A DNA stretch of 64,000 bases from Halorubrum sp. JWXQ-INN 858 (GCF_009806985.1 NZ_WUAX01000011.1:1-64000); one strand, 5' to 3'. Numbered from the stretch's first letter, positions 7,773-16,649 are shown. The notes: generated from the sequence alone by a model not told the origin. Numbers and translations: made by a program.

Positions 7773-8363
7773 TCAGGTTTTCGCCCGACGAGTGTCCTGC
7801 TGGCGATCCCCGGCCTGATATGCACTGTACGCGCCGAGACCCACCGTAAGCAAACCGACGGCGATGTGGTTGTAGAACCACGTCTCGTTGGTCGTCTCGG
7901 CGATCCCGGTGTCGGTGCCCAGCACGAACGGGGCCGCGATCAACCAAAGACCGGCCGCGACGGCGATCAGGGCGACCGCGGTGTTCGCGAACCGTTCGTT
8001 CGCCTGCCGCGAGTAGTTGTACCCCCCGACGCCGATCAGGAGCGACCCGACGAGGACGTCGTTCCAGAACTGCGCTTGGGTGAGGTCTAATCCGATGGCC
8101 TGTGCGATCATCCAGAGTCCCAGCAGTGCGATCAGCGCCGAGAGCCATTTGCCACGTTCGCTCGGATTCGCTCCGTGGTCGTCGGGTTCATCGCGACGGG
8201 CCGCTTCCGAGTCACCGCGTTCACCGCGACGGGCCGCTTCCGAATCGCCGCGCTCACCGCGACGGGCCGCTTCCGAATCACCGCGTTCACCGCGACGCTC
8301 CGTGTCCATACCCGGGTCGTTGCTTGAGCTGTCATCGGGGTCCGCTCTGTTGTTACTATTCAT
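7773..8363 (-). CDS. SPW-repeat membrane protein with charged repetitive N-terminus
   Basis: A 196-residue membrane protein. The C-terminal 125 residues hold four hydrophobic helices in two similar halves with the SPW-type pattern (ERGKWLSALIALLGLWMI, then GLWLIAAPFVLG and ETWFYNHIAVG). The N-terminal 70 residues are hydrophilic and contain three exact-length 11-residue repeats (RGERGDSEAAR), encoded by a 33-bp tandem DNA repeat. A GTG four codons upstream could also start translation, but ATG at 8363 (MNSNNRADPD) is the better choice. Function of SPW proteins is unknown; the charged tail probably lies in the cytosol. Confidence 0.75.
   Translation of the reverse strand: MNSNNRADPDDSSSNDPGMDTERRGERGDSEAARRGERGDSEAARRGERGDSEAARRDEPDDHGANPSERGKWLSALIALLGLWMIAQAIGLDLTQAQFWNDVLVGSLLIGVGGYNYSRQANERFANTAVALIAVAAGLWLIAAPFVLGTDTGIAETTNETWFYNHIAVGLLTVGLGAYSAYQAGDRQQDTRRAKT
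8195..8293. repeat. 33-bp in-frame tandem repeat (3 units) in the SPW gene
   Basis: Units lie at 8195-8227, 8228-8260 and 8261-8293 and differ only at third-codon-type positions. Each encodes eleven residues of the charged N-terminal tail. The array has expanded by whole codons, keeping the frame. Confidence 0.9.
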
Positions 8364-8511
8364 CGTTCTCCACACGGACCGGTGGCTCCCTGCGCGTAAA
8401 GTTAGGCGGCCGCGCCGACGAGGTGGTGTTGGATTACCAGTGAACCTCCGCCGTGATCAACGAGGCAGATCGGCACACTCGGCAGGTATTCGATCCCTCG
8501 CCGGGAATAGG

Positions 8512-9216
8512 TCAGTCCTCCGTCGGTCCCCCGGCGAGCCGAGTGGCCGTCGCCTTCCACGTGACGACGACCGGTGCCCCTCGTTCGATCCCGAGCCGGG
8601 TGATGCTCTCCTCGGTGACGAGCGCACGGAACGCGGTCCCGTCGACGTCGATCGTCACCGTGCGGACGGTCTCGCCGCGGTCGACGTCGGAAACCTCCCC
8701 CGAGAGTCGGTTCCGCGCGCTCGTCGAATTCGGGGCGGGATCGGCGTCCGGATCGAGGACGGTGAGCGTGTCGGCCCCGATCCGGACCTGGACGCGCTCG
8801 CCCCTTTCGACGCCGTCGTGAAGCCCCCGCAGGCTGCCCACCGCGGTGTCGACGTCGGCGAGTTCGCCCGTCACGGCCTCGACCGCCCCGTCGAGCACCG
8901 TCTCCGGAACGCGTGCCGTGGCGGCGAGCGCCACGCGGAGCCGGTCGTATCGGTTCAGCAGGCGCTTCGCGTTCGCCGTCAGTCGGCTCCCGCCGCCGCC
9001 CGGGCCGCCCCGACGCCGTTCCACCAGGTCCCCGAACGCGGTCTCGAGCTCCTCGATCCGGGACAGGTCACGCGCTCGCGACCGACCGAGGTCCGAGGAC
9101 GCCTTCGCGACCGATCCGGTCGCGTCGATCCGCCTGAGCAACGTCGCGTCCCGGGCGTCGAACTCGACGCCGGCACACGCGAGTACGGCCTTGCTCCGTC
9201 CCCTCGCTCCGTCCAT
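8512..9216 (-). CDS. ModE-like HTH regulator with C-terminal TOBE domain
   Basis: A 234-residue probable oxyanion-responsive transcription factor. Residues about 20-75 (LLRRIDATGSVAKASSDLGRS) resemble the LysR-like winged helix of ModE, followed by a basic Gly-rich wing (RRRGGPGGGGSRLTANAKRLL). Residues about 165-225 (SGEVSDVDRGETVRTVTIDV) look like a TOBE/Mop oxyanion-binding domain. The ATG at 9216 removes a low-quality 72-residue extension present in the same frame. It lies immediately downstream of the tungstate-type ABC transporter genes, in the same direction, and so probably senses tungstate or molybdate and controls that transporter. The ligand is inferred. Confidence 0.8.
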   Translation of the reverse strand: MDGARGRSKAVLACAGVEFDARDATLLRRIDATGSVAKASSDLGRSRARDLSRIEELETAFGDLVERRRGGPGGGGSRLTANAKRLLNRYDRLRVALAATARVPETVLDGAVEAVTGELADVDTAVGSLRGLHDGVERGERVQVRIGADTLTVLDPDADPAPNSTSARNRLSGEVSDVDRGETVRTVTIDVDGTAFRALVTEESITRLGIERGAPVVVTWKATATRLAGGPTED

Positions 9217-9352
9217 TGGGTGTTCGTCTCCGTGGCGGCGGTTAACTCCCTCGCCTCCATCGGACCCACGATCGGCAGGGGACGGGTTTCGAGTCGGCCG
9301 TCGGGAGACGGATTTTGAGTCGACTGTCGAGAGGCGGGCTTCCGGTGGGTGG

Positions 9353-10156
9353 TCAGTAGACCAGTTCGCCGTCGATGAACTCCCGTGCACGTTCGTCCCC
9401 GGGGTCGTTGAAGACGCGATCCGCGGGGCCACACTCGATGACCCGCCCGTCCAGCATCACCGCGACGCGGTCCGCGATCCGTTCCGCCTGGTTCATGTCG
9501 TGGGTGGCGACGGCGACGCCGAGCCCCCGCGATCGGGCCGTGTCGATCGCCGCCTCGATCGCCGCCGTGTTCCGGGGATCGAGGTCGGAGGTCGGCTCGT
9601 CGAGCAGCAGGAAGTCGGGGTCGTACGCCAACGCGCGGGCGAACGAGACGCGCTGGGCCTCCCCGCCCGACAACGCGTCGACGTGTTGCGTTCCGGCGTC
9701 GGCGAGTCCGACGACCGCCAACGCCTCGGTGACGGCGCGTCGGCGGTCCCCGCCACGGACCCTCGCGGCCCAGCTCCGCAGCCGCTCCCGCCAGCCACGC
9801 CGGATGTGCAGCCCGTAGCTCACGTTCCGCAGAACGCTCGCGTCGAAGAGGGCCGGCTCCTGGAAGACCATCCCGACCCGCCGTCGGACGCGGAGCCGCT
9901 CGCGCTCGGAGAGCCCCCACACGTCGGCGTCGTCGACCGCGACGTGCCCCTCGTCGGGCTCGTGGAACATCGCGAGGAGGCGCAACAGCGTCGTCTTCCC
10001 GGTTCCCGACGGGCCGATCACGGCCATCGTCTCTCCCCGTCGCACGGAGAGCGTCACCGAGTCGAGGACGTCGGCGTCCCCGAAACCGTGCGTCACGTCG
10101 GAGACGGCGAGTCCATCGGTGGACTGTCGCGGTCGCACGCCATCGGGTCGCTGCAT
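9353..10156 (-). CDS. tupC: Tungstate-type ABC transporter ATP-binding protein
   Basis: A 267-residue ABC ATPase. Walker A is GPSGTGKTT (48-56), the signature LSGGEAQR (162-169) and Walker B LLLDEPTS (183-190). It would energise uptake through the permease encoded directly upstream. Its ATG shares a base with the permease stop codon (TGATG), so the two are translationally coupled; a GTG one codon earlier is less likely. The specificity comes from the neighbouring binding protein, which looks TupA-like. The short linker before the signature (about 115-140) is arginine-rich. Confidence is high for an ABC importer ATPase and moderate for tungstate. Confidence 0.85.
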   Translation of the reverse strand: MQRPDGVRPRQSTDGLAVSDVTHGFGDADVLDSVTLSVRRGETMAVIGPSGTGKTTLLRLLAMFHEPDEGHVAVDDADVWGLSERERLRVRRRVGMVFQEPALFDASVLRNVSYGLHIRRGWRERLRSWAARVRGGDRRRAVTEALAVVGLADAGTQHVDALSGGEAQRVSFARALAYDPDFLLLDEPTSDLDPRNTAAIEAAIDTARSRGLGVAVATHDMNQAERIADRVAVMLDGRVIECGPADRVFNDPGDERAREFIDGELVY

Positions 10157-10884
10157 CACGTGCGACCGCCCCCGAACCGGAGTACGATGCCGTTGATGAC
10201 CAACACGAGCGCGACGAGGATCGCGCCGAGAACCAGCGCCGTCTCGAACCGCCCCTGTCGGGCCTCGAGCTGGATCGCGGTCGTCAGCGTTCGCGTCACG
10301 GAGGTGCCGTCCGCGCTCGCGATGTTACCGCCGACGATGAGGACGGATCCCACCTCGCTCACCGCGCGCCCCAGACCGGCCAGCACGCCGGTCATGACCC
10401 CGTATCGCGCCTCCTTGATCGTGACGAGCGCGACGTCGATCCGCGTCCCGCCCAGCGCGCGGGCGGCGTCACGGACGCCGTCGTCGATGCCGGTCACGGC
10501 GGCGAGGCTCACGCCCGTGATGACCGGCGTCGCGAGGACGAACTGCGACAGGATCATCGCCTCCGTGGTGAACACGAGATCGAACGCGCCGAGCGGCCCC
10601 TGGTTCGAGACGGCGAACAGGACGAGGAGGCCGACGACGACGCTCGGGAACCCCATGCCCGTGTTGATGAGCGCGACGACGACGCCCTTGCCCCGAAACT
10701 CCGAGAACCCGATCAGCATCGCGACGGGGAGCCCCACGAGCGTGCTGATGGCGACCGCCGTGAGGCTCACGTACAGCGAGACGAGGACGATGCTCTCGAC
10801 GTAGTGCCGCTCGAACGGGAAGTCGACGACGAGCGGGGCGAACCCCCTGGCGACGAGATCGACGGCGGAGAGGGTCTCGATCAT
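10156..10884 (-). CDS. tupB: Tungstate-type ABC transporter permease
   Basis: A 242-residue polytopic permease with about five or six membrane helices, the first starting around residue 28 after [15 protein letters not shown]. The central region has the EAA-type loop ([23 protein letters not shown], around 145-167) that docks onto the ATPase. It lies between the binding protein (10 bases upstream) and the ATPase (overlapping), giving the order binding protein - permease - ATPase. Families with this order and size include TupB of tungstate uptake. Located in the cytoplasmic membrane. Confidence 0.85.
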   Translation of the reverse strand: MIETLSAVDLVARGFAPLVVDFPFERHYVESIVLVSLYVSLTAVAISTLVGLPVAMLIGFSEFRGKGVVVALINTGMGFPSVVVGLLVLFAVSNQGPLGAFDLVFTTEAMILSQFVLATPVITGVSLAAVTGIDDGVRDAARALGGTRIDVALVTIKEARYGVMTGVLAGLGRAVSEVGSVLIVGGNIASADGTSVTRTLTTAIQLEARQGRFETALVLGAILVALVLVINGIVLRFGGGRT

Positions 10885-10893
10885 GTGTTCTCG

Positions 10894-11802
10894 TTACCGT
10901 TCGTCCGGCGTCCAGCCCTCGGGAACGTACTGTTCGAAGTTCGGGTCTTCCGAGTCCGTTTCCGGGAAGAACAGCTGCTCGCCTTCGACCGTGTACTCCT
11001 CGATGACCGTTTGCCCCCGTTGGGAGGTGAGGAACCCGATATAAGACATGGCGAGGTCGTAGTTGACGGTCTCGTGGACGCCGGGGTTGACGGCGACGAT
11101 GCCGTACGGGTTCGCGAGGAGTGCCGGACCGCCCTCGATCGGCCCTTCGACCCGGATCGAGACGTCGAGTTCGGACCGTTGAGAGAGGTAGGTTCCCCGG
11201 TCGGCGAGCGTGTAGCCGGGCGTCTGGTTCGCCTGGTTCAGTACCTCGCCCATCCCGCTACCGGTCTCGCGGTACCACTCGCCGCCGGGCTCGATGCCGG
11301 CAGCGTCCCAGATAGCGCGTTCCTTCGCGTGCGTGCCGGAGCTGTCGCCACGCGAGACGAAGACGGAGCCGGTTTCGGCGATCGCCCGGAACGCGTCCGT
11401 CACCTCCTCGGTCCCGTCGATTCCGGCGGGGTCGTCCTCGGGACCGACGACGACGAAGTCGTTGAACATGACGTCGCGGCGGTTGACGCCGTAGCCGTCG
11501 CGCATGAACTCGTCCTCCAACGATCGGGCGTGAACCATTACGACGTCCGCATCGCCCGCCCGCCCGGTTTCGAGCGCCGCACCGGTTCCCTGTGCAACGG
11601 CGTCGACCGCGACACCGTAGCGGTCCTCGAACGCGGCGTTCACCTCGTCGAGTAACCCGGTATCGTACGTGCTCGTCGTCGTCGTGAGCGTCAGCGTCTC
11701 GCCGCGGATCGACGCGTCGGCGTTCCCCCCGTCGTCGTCGGAACAGCCGGCGATCGCGGCGACGCCACCGGCCGCCGCAGCGAGGAGGTCGCGGCGTTGC
11801 AT
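10894..11802 (-). CDS. tupA: Tungstate-binding lipoprotein (TupA-like)
   Basis: A 302-residue extracellular solute-binding protein. The N-terminus [13 protein letters not shown] carries a twin arginine and is followed by the lipobox AIAGC (Cys20), so it is probably Tat-exported and lipid-anchored. [13 protein letters not shown] (about 40-52) is the TTTS...TGLL signature characteristic of TupA tungstate-binding proteins, and [12 protein letters not shown] is another ligand-site block. The start at 11802 gives a proper signal peptide, whereas the longer frame does not. It is first in a four-gene unit with the permease, ATPase and a ModE/TOBE regulator. Confidence 0.88.
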   Translation of the reverse strand: MQRRDLLAAAAGGVAAIAGCSDDDGGNADASIRGETLTLTTTTSTYDTGLLDEVNAAFEDRYGVAVDAVAQGTGAALETGRAGDADVVMVHARSLEDEFMRDGYGVNRRDVMFNDFVVVGPEDDPAGIDGTEEVTDAFRAIAETGSVFVSRGDSSGTHAKERAIWDAAGIEPGGEWYRETGSGMGEVLNQANQTPGYTLADRGTYLSQRSELDVSIRVEGPIEGGPALLANPYGIVAVNPGVHETVNYDLAMSYIGFLTSQRGQTVIEEYTVEGEQLFFPETDSEDPNFEQYVPEGWTPDER

Positions 11803-11814
11803 CAGTATTGATAC

Positions 11815-11870
11815 AACCACTATCGGCGACCTACTTAGTCGTTCGTTCTCGCTTGTAACCACTACTGGTT
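11815..11870 (-). promoter_or_regulatory. Candidate operator and promoter of the tungstate transporter operon
   Basis: AACCACTA occurs twice on the plus strand, at 11815-11822 and 11857-11864, 42 bases (about four helical turns) apart and flanking a TATA-like ACTAAGTA (minus strand, around 11832-11839). The distal copy is part of an imperfect palindrome, AACCACTACTGGTT (11857-11870, 12 of 14 symmetric). This fits a regulator bridging the promoter. Which regulator binds is inference; the ModE-like protein of the operon is the obvious candidate. Confidence 0.4.
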
Positions 11871-11989
11871 TCTATTTCGGGGATCGATCCCAACACCGTC
11901 AACGGACGTCGGCGGACTCCGTCCTCACTGCTCCCGTTTCCGATGAAACCGCGGGCAGGAGGGTCGTCTCCGGTATCGACTCCCGCCGT

Positions 11990-12748
11990 TCACGCCAGGA
12001 AACCGCCGTCGACGACGAGCGGGTGACCGGTCACGAACGACGCGTCGTCCGAGCAGAGCCAGACGACGGCGGCGGCGACCTCCTCGGGGTCACCCATCCG
12101 GCCCAGCGGCTTCGCCTCGGTCATGGCCGCGAGCTGGTCGCCCATCTCGACCTCGGCGCGGGCGATCATTTCGGTGTCGATGATCCCCGGACAGACCGCG
12201 TTGACGCGGATCCCCTCGCGGCCGTACTCCGCCGCGGCGATGCGCGTCAGCCCCACGACGCCGTGTTTGCTGGCGACGTACGGCGAGCCGCCGGCGGCGC
12301 TCAACCCCGCGATCGACGACGTGTTGACGATCGCACCGCCGTCACCGCCGCCGTCGACCATCGCCGAGAGCTCCGCTTGGAGGCAGTTCCAGACGCCGGT
12401 CTGGTTCACCGCGATGGTGCGGTCCCAGTCGTCCAGCGTCTGGTCGGCGAGGCGTGCGGTGCGCCCCTCGATCCCCGCGTTGTTCAGCGCGAAGTCCGGC
12501 GTGCCGTACGTCTCGACCGTCTCGTCGACGAGCGCCGCGACGGCGTCCGCGTCCGTCACGTCCGTCACGACCGCCGACGCCTCGCCGCCGTCGGCCTCGA
12601 TCAGGTCGACGGTCTCCGCGATGCCGTCCTCGTCGACGTCGGAGACGACCACCGACGCGCCCTCTTCCGCGAACCGGAGCGCCGCCGCGCGCCCGATCCC
12701 GCCCGCGCCGCCCGTCACGATCGCCACTCCGCCATCGATCCCGTTCAT
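11990..12748 (-). CDS. Short-chain dehydrogenase/reductase
   Basis: A 252-residue classical SDR oxidoreductase. The cofactor motif TGGAGGIG spans 12-19, with an aspartate after beta-2 (VVVSDVDE) suggesting NAD(H) preference. NNAG lies at 89-92, the catalytic Ser in NTSS (142-145), and YVASK gives Tyr157 and Lys161. The C-terminal VNAVCPGIIDTEM and VVDGGFLA are typical of the family. The chosen ATG (12748) gives the normal SDR length; an upstream extension of 51 residues in frame looks non-coding. It is monocistronic here and its substrate cannot be told from context. Confidence 0.9.
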   Translation of the reverse strand: MNGIDGGVAIVTGGAGGIGRAAALRFAEEGASVVVSDVDEDGIAETVDLIEADGGEASAVVTDVTDADAVAALVDETVETYGTPDFALNNAGIEGRTARLADQTLDDWDRTIAVNQTGVWNCLQAELSAMVDGGGDGGAIVNTSSIAGLSAAGGSPYVASKHGVVGLTRIAAAEYGREGIRVNAVCPGIIDTEMIARAEVEMGDQLAAMTEAKPLGRMGDPEEVAAAVVWLCSDDASFVTGHPLVVDGGFLA

Positions 12749-12860
12749 TGAAACATCACGATCGTAACTGTGTATGCGACGACATAACTGTTGGCGTGGT
12801 TTCTCCCGACCCGGTGACGTCGAGATCCGCTCCTCCTGTTCGGTCGATGTCGACCCGGGG

Positions 12861-12868
12861 TTTTTATA
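12861..12868 (+). promoter_or_regulatory. TATA box deciding a GTG start
   Basis: TTTTTATA at 12861-12868 lies 24 bases before the GTG at 12892. An ATG at 12847 in the same frame would place the box inside the gene, so the GTG and a leaderless transcript are the better reading. Confidence 0.5.
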
Positions 12869-12891
12869 CGGATGCCGTCGTCGGACCGGCC

Positions 12892-13209
12892 GTGATCTCA
12901 CGACTCGCCGCCGCGGTGCTGCTGTTCGCCGCCGGGATCACGGCGGACATGGCGTCGACGTACGTCGCGATCTCCTCGGGGGAGTTCGTCGAGGGGTCCC
13001 CGATCGGACAGGCGCTGGTCTCCCGATTCGGGCTCGTCCCGGGCATGCTCCTCACGAAGGCCGTCGGAATGTTCGTTATCGGGGTGCCGATCGCGGTCGC
13101 CGGCGCGACCCGCCGGCTCGTCGCAACTGCGATGTTCGGGATCGTCGGCGTGTTCTCGCTGCTCGCCGCCTGCCGGAACGCCCTCCTCGTCGCCGGGCTC
13201 TGGGCGTGA
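12892..13209 (+). CDS. Small membrane protein, DUF5658-like
   Basis: A 105-residue membrane protein with three or four hydrophobic helices (about 3-22, 42-65, 68-85 and 85-103). The pattern ADMASTYVAISSGEFVEGSPIGQAL after the first helix resembles the DUF5658 family, where a D..ST...G..EGNP-type motif follows helix 1; the match is by eye only. It starts with GTG placed just after a TATA box. It converges on the PadR-type regulator gene with a 9-base gap. Function unknown. Confidence 0.6.
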   Translation: MISRLAAAVLLFAAGITADMASTYVAISSGEFVEGSPIGQALVSRFGLVPGMLLTKAVGMFVIGVPIAVAGATRRLVATAMFGIVGVFSLLAACRNALLVAGLWA

Positions 13210-13218
13210 TCGCTGTCG

Positions 13219-13515
13219 TCACGTGCCGCCGTCACTCCCGCCGGAGCCGACGTACTGTGCCTGCCACTCGGCCCGTGCCTCGATCTCCCGGCGACCGCGG
13301 CGCGTGATCGTGTAGTAGTTCGTCCGTCGGTCGGCCTGCCCCTTCTCGACGAGTCCCTTCTCGACCAGCGTGTCGAGGTTCGGGTACAGCCGCCCGTGGT
13401 GGATCTCCGACTCGTAGTACTCCTCCAGCTCCGCTTTGATCGCGAGCCCGTGCGGCTCGTCGGACCCCGCGATCACGTACAGCAAGTCCCGCTGAAACCC
13501 CGTGAGATCGTGCAT
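13219..13515 (-). CDS. PadR-family transcriptional regulator
   Basis: A 98-residue winged-helix protein. It opens MHDLTGFQRDLLYVIAGSDEPHGLAIKAELEEYY and continues HHGRLYPNLDTLVEKGLVEKG, the standard PadR helix-turn-helix layout (recognition helix around 38-52), followed by the beta wing DRRTNYYTITRRGRREI. It lacks the long C-terminal dimer helix of larger PadR proteins, as is common in haloarchaeal versions. A TGACGT/ACGTCA palindrome directly at its start codon suggests autoregulation. Target genes are unknown; the convergent membrane protein is one possibility. Confidence 0.88.
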   Translation of the reverse strand: MHDLTGFQRDLLYVIAGSDEPHGLAIKAELEEYYESEIHHGRLYPNLDTLVEKGLVEKGQADRRTNYYTITRRGRREIEARAEWQAQYVGSGGSDGGT

Positions 13516-13516
13516 G

Positions 13517-13538
13517 TGACGTATCCCGTTACACGTCA
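13517..13538. promoter_or_regulatory. Palindromic operator candidate at the padR start
   Basis: TGACGT (13517-13522), a ten-base spacer, then ACGTCA (13533-13538) form a perfect inverted repeat immediately upstream of the PadR start codon. PadR proteins often repress their own gene through such dyads. The binding role is inferred from position. Confidence 0.45.
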
Positions 13539-13709
13539 GATAGACAAGAATTTTTCCCCGAACACCGACAGATCCCGTCGCACGGCGGTCGCCGGCGTCT
13601 CCCGCGAGTCGGATCGAAGCACGGGTCTCACCGAGTTGACATCGGGTGCCACCGCAACCGCACGACGGCGAACGGTTCGCTCTCGGAGGTCAGCCGTCGG
13701 TCGCGTCGA

Positions 13710-14090
13710 TCACGTCGGATCGAACGACCGAAGGATGGTCGCGAGCGCGCTGGCGAGCTCCTCGAACCGGTCGATGTCCATCGAGTCCGCGGTCACCCAG
13801 ACGCCGTGGTCGTTCGTGATCACCCGCGTGAGGTAGCCGTTATCGAACACGCGGACGGTAAACCGGTAGTCGCCGAGCTGTGTGTTCGCGTACAGCGCCT
13901 GCGCGTGGAACCCCTTGCGCTCGTTCTCCGCGAACCCGACCAGATCGGCGGTCTGGTCCAGATCGTCCCGGAGGTAGAGCTGTTCGACGTCGTCCTCGGT
14001 GAAGTAGGTGATGCTCCGGATCTCGTCGCCGACGGCGGTGCGCGCCGCCGAGAGCAGTTCGTCGCGGTGAGTTTCGACGGGTTCCGACAT
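13710..14090 (-). CDS. Conserved haloarchaeal protein (DUF7522-like)
   Basis: A 126-residue soluble protein, MSEPVETHRDELLSAARTAVGDEIRS at its start, then ITYFTEDDVEQLYLRDDLD and a C-terminal half with alternating strands (FTVRVFDNGYLTRVITNDHGVWVTADSMDIDRFEELASAL). The pattern resembles a small alpha/beta sensor-like fold seen in many haloarchaeal genomes; I tentatively place it in the DUF7522 group from memory. Another ATG three codons upstream is possible. It is divergent from aglJ, 154 bases away. No catalytic motif visible. Confidence 0.6.
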   Translation of the reverse strand: MSEPVETHRDELLSAARTAVGDEIRSITYFTEDDVEQLYLRDDLDQTADLVGFAENERKGFHAQALYANTQLGDYRFTVRVFDNGYLTRVITNDHGVWVTADSMDIDRFEELASALATILRSFDPT

Positions 14091-14244
14091 AGTGTCCATG
14101 TTCGCTATTGACATACATGACGCTGTTGGTGGATCGCCCCGTCCGGGTCCATATCCGCTTTCTCGTCGTAGCCACCCACGTCGCCGTCCGCGCCCGCGGC
14201 CAAGAGGGACAGAGTTTAGCGACGGCCGCGACATGGAACGGCTA

Positions 14245-15168
14245 ATGACCGACTCCGACGACGTCTGTGTCCTCCTGCCGGCGATGGACGAGGCGGCGAC
14301 CGTCGCGGAGGTCGTCTCGGGGTTCCGCGACGCCGGGTTCTCGAACGTCCTCGTGACGGACGGCGGCTCCGACGACGACACCCGAGAGATCGCCCGAGAG
14401 GCGGGCGCACGCGTCGTCCGCCAGTCCGGTCGCGGGAAGGGCCAAGCGGTTCGGGAGGCCGTCCGCGACCACGTCGACGCACCCTACGTGCTGTTGGCCG
14501 ACGCGGACGCGACGTACGACGTCGCCGACGCGGACGCGATGCTCGCCCCGCTCCGCGACGGCGACGCCGATCACGTGATCGGCGACCGATTCGCCGACAT
14601 GCGCTCCGGCGCGATGACGCGGTTAAACCGGGTCGGGAACCGACTCATCAACCTCACGTTCCGGGCGATCCACGGCGAACAGTACCGGGACATCCTCTCG
14701 GGATATCGGGCGTTCACCCGGGCGTCGTTCCTCCGGATGAACCTCACCGCCGACGGGTTCGGCATCGAGACCGAGATGGCCGTCGAGTGCGTGAAAAACC
14801 GGATCCCGGTACGGGTCGTTCCGATCACCTATCGGCCGCGGCCGAACGGGTCGGCGACGAACCTCCACCCGGTCCGCGACGGCGGCGTCATCTTCCTGGA
14901 GCTGTACCGGAAGGCGAAGACGAACAACCCCCTGTTCTACTTCGGCAGCATCGGCGCGCTCTCGACGACCGCCGGCGTCGTCATGGCCGCCTACGTGCTG
15001 TACCGGTGGATCGTCCGCGGCGTCGGCCACGAGATCATCGCGGTCGGCGCGGTCGGCGCGACGATCCTGGGGATCCAGCTGCTCATCTTCGGCGTGCTCG
15101 CCGACATGATCCTCACGCTTCACCGCGAACAGCTGGCCCACCGCGAACGCGTCTCCGACGGCGACTGA
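14245..15168 (+). CDS. aglJ: Dolichyl-phosphate-dependent glycosyltransferase AglJ (N-glycosylation)
   Basis: A 307-residue GT2-family enzyme. In Haloferax, AglJ adds the first hexose to dolichol phosphate for S-layer N-glycosylation. The protein shows CVLLPAMDEAATV (8-20), the metal-binding ADAD region (85-88), ILSGYRAF, FGIETEMAVECVK and two C-terminal membrane helices (about 235-258 and 268-292). These are the AglJ pattern throughout. ATG 14245 lies about 27 bases after GTTTAGC; another ATG four codons upstream is possible. Its other pathway gene here, aglB, is 49 kb away, so glycosylation genes are split in this genome. Confidence 0.85.
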   Translation: MTDSDDVCVLLPAMDEAATVAEVVSGFRDAGFSNVLVTDGGSDDDTREIAREAGARVVRQSGRGKGQAVREAVRDHVDAPYVLLADADATYDVADADAMLAPLRDGDADHVIGDRFADMRSGAMTRLNRVGNRLINLTFRAIHGEQYRDILSGYRAFTRASFLRMNLTADGFGIETEMAVECVKNRIPVRVVPITYRPRPNGSATNLHPVRDGGVIFLELYRKAKTNNPLFYFGSIGALSTTAGVVMAAYVLYRWIVRGVGHEIIAVGAVGATILGIQLLIFGVLADMILTLHREQLAHRERVSDGD

Positions 15169-15279
15169 GTCCGTGACCGGCGTCGGATTGAGTCCACGGC
15201 CGGCGTCGGAGCGTGGAGGCTCCGATCCTCGTATCCGTTCGTCCCCATAGTTTATGTCGGGTGACGAACACGGCCAGGC

Positions 15280-16383
15280 ATGGACGAGAAGCGTTTCGTG
15301 CTCACCCTTTTCGGGCTGGCGATCGCGACGATCGCCGGCTACATCGTCTACCGGTTCGTCGCCGCCCTCACCGTCGCGGTGTTCCTCTACTACTCGACCC
15401 GTCGGTTCTACCACGGGCTCTCCAGGCTCCGACTGCCCGACCGGGTCCGCGCGGCGACGGCCATCTCGGTCATCGGCCTGCCGCTGATCCTCCTGTTGAG
15501 CTACACGCTGGTGCTGCTGATCCTCGAGGCCCGCCGGTTCATCGAACGGTACCCCGTCGCAGAGACGATCGGGGGCGAGGAGGCGTGGGTCGAGGGCCTG
15601 GCGAACCTCTCCGACCCCACGTTCAACGGGATGGTGCAGACGTACCGCTCGGGGGACTTCGACCCCCTCATCGAGATCTTCACCGAGCACGCGGCGCTGT
15701 TGACGAACACCGTGACCGGGTTCCTGTTGAACGTCCTGATCGCTGTCATCGTCACCTACTACCTGCTGTTGGACGGCTCGAAGGTCCACGACTGGCTGCT
15801 GTCGTTCGACGACGACGCGATCGTCCGCGAGTACCTCGAGGCCGCGGACGCCGAGCTCGAGGCGGTGTTGTACGGGAACCTGCTCAACGTCATCGCGATC
15901 TCGCTCATCGCGGTCGCGACGTACGCCGGCTACAACCTCGTCGCACCCGCGGGGGCCCAGGTCCCGTATCCGGCGCTCGCGGGCGCACTCACCGGGATCG
16001 CGAGCCTGATCCCGGTCATCGGGATGAAGATCGTCTACTTCCCGTTGGGTGCTGCGGCGGCGACGCCTGCCCTTCTCGACAACGAGCTCGGCCTGCTCGT
16101 GTACGTCACGGGGTTCCTCGTCGTCGCGGTCGTCGTCGTGGACACGATCCCCGACCTCGTGCTCCGGCCGTACTTCAGTGGCAAGGCCACGCACGTCGGG
16201 CTGTTGATGCTCGCGTACGTCTTCGGCCCGGTGGTGTTCGGGCTCCACGGGCTCTTCCTCGCGCCGATAATCCTCGTCCTCGCGCTCACCTTCGCGTACA
16301 CCGCGCTCCCCCGGCTCCTCGGCGTCGAGCCCGACGGCCCCGATCCGGTCCCCGCGGGTCAGCGCCGGCTCGACGAGTTCTGA
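15280..16383 (+). CDS. AI-2E family transporter (UPF0118)
   Basis: A 367-residue polytopic membrane protein of the AI-2 exporter/TqsA superfamily. Hydrophobic segments lie at about 8-40 (two), 62-83, 148-167, 200-222, 225-262, 272-300 and 303-345, around a soluble helical region (85-145). The C-terminal signature DTIPDLVLRPYFSGKATHVGLLML matches the family. Substrates in Archaea are not established; some relatives are Na+/H+ antiporters. The ATG follows a TTTATGTC box by about 25 bases. It stands alone. Confidence 0.85.
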   Translation: MDEKRFVLTLFGLAIATIAGYIVYRFVAALTVAVFLYYSTRRFYHGLSRLRLPDRVRAATAISVIGLPLILLLSYTLVLLILEARRFIERYPVAETIGGEEAWVEGLANLSDPTFNGMVQTYRSGDFDPLIEIFTEHAALLTNTVTGFLLNVLIAVIVTYYLLLDGSKVHDWLLSFDDDAIVREYLEAADAELEAVLYGNLLNVIAISLIAVATYAGYNLVAPAGAQVPYPALAGALTGIASLIPVIGMKIVYFPLGAAAATPALLDNELGLLVYVTGFLVVAVVVVDTIPDLVLRPYFSGKATHVGLLMLAYVFGPVVFGLHGLFLAPIILVLALTFAYTALPRLLGVEPDGPDPVPAGQRRLDEF

Positions 16384-16626
16384 TCGGGTGCACGGGCACG
16401 CGGCTCGACGGCTGGCCGCCACGTCGGAGCCCACCATCGCCATCACGTTACGATAATATTCACAAAAAGACATACTATCATATAGCATACTTTTTCGATC
16501 CCGAACCGACGCCACCATGCGGATCGGCCCTGAACGCCCCCGATCCTGTTTTACGGCCTTTTGAGCGACAGTAGGTTCGTCGTACGACCGCGACCGTTCG
16601 GTTAGCAATACCGTATTAACAGAAAA
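16384..16626. other. AT-rich intergenic stretch
   Basis: No gene seen. The stretch 16445-16500 is unusually AT-rich for this window (TAATATTCAC, CATACTATCATATAGCATAC). It lies between the ends of the AI-2E transporter and the SMC-related gene. Confidence 0.4.
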
Positions 16627-16644
16627 GAAAACAGTACTGTTTTC
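16627..16644 (-). terminator. Palindrome and T-tract: terminator of the SMC-related gene
   Basis: GAAAACAGTACTGTTTTC is a perfect 18-base palindrome five bases beyond the stop codon of the leftward gene. Read on the minus strand it is followed by a T-rich run (TTTTCTTTTCTG), as in archaeal poly-U terminators. It could also bind a protein. Confidence 0.5.
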
Positions 16645-16649
16645 CGTCT

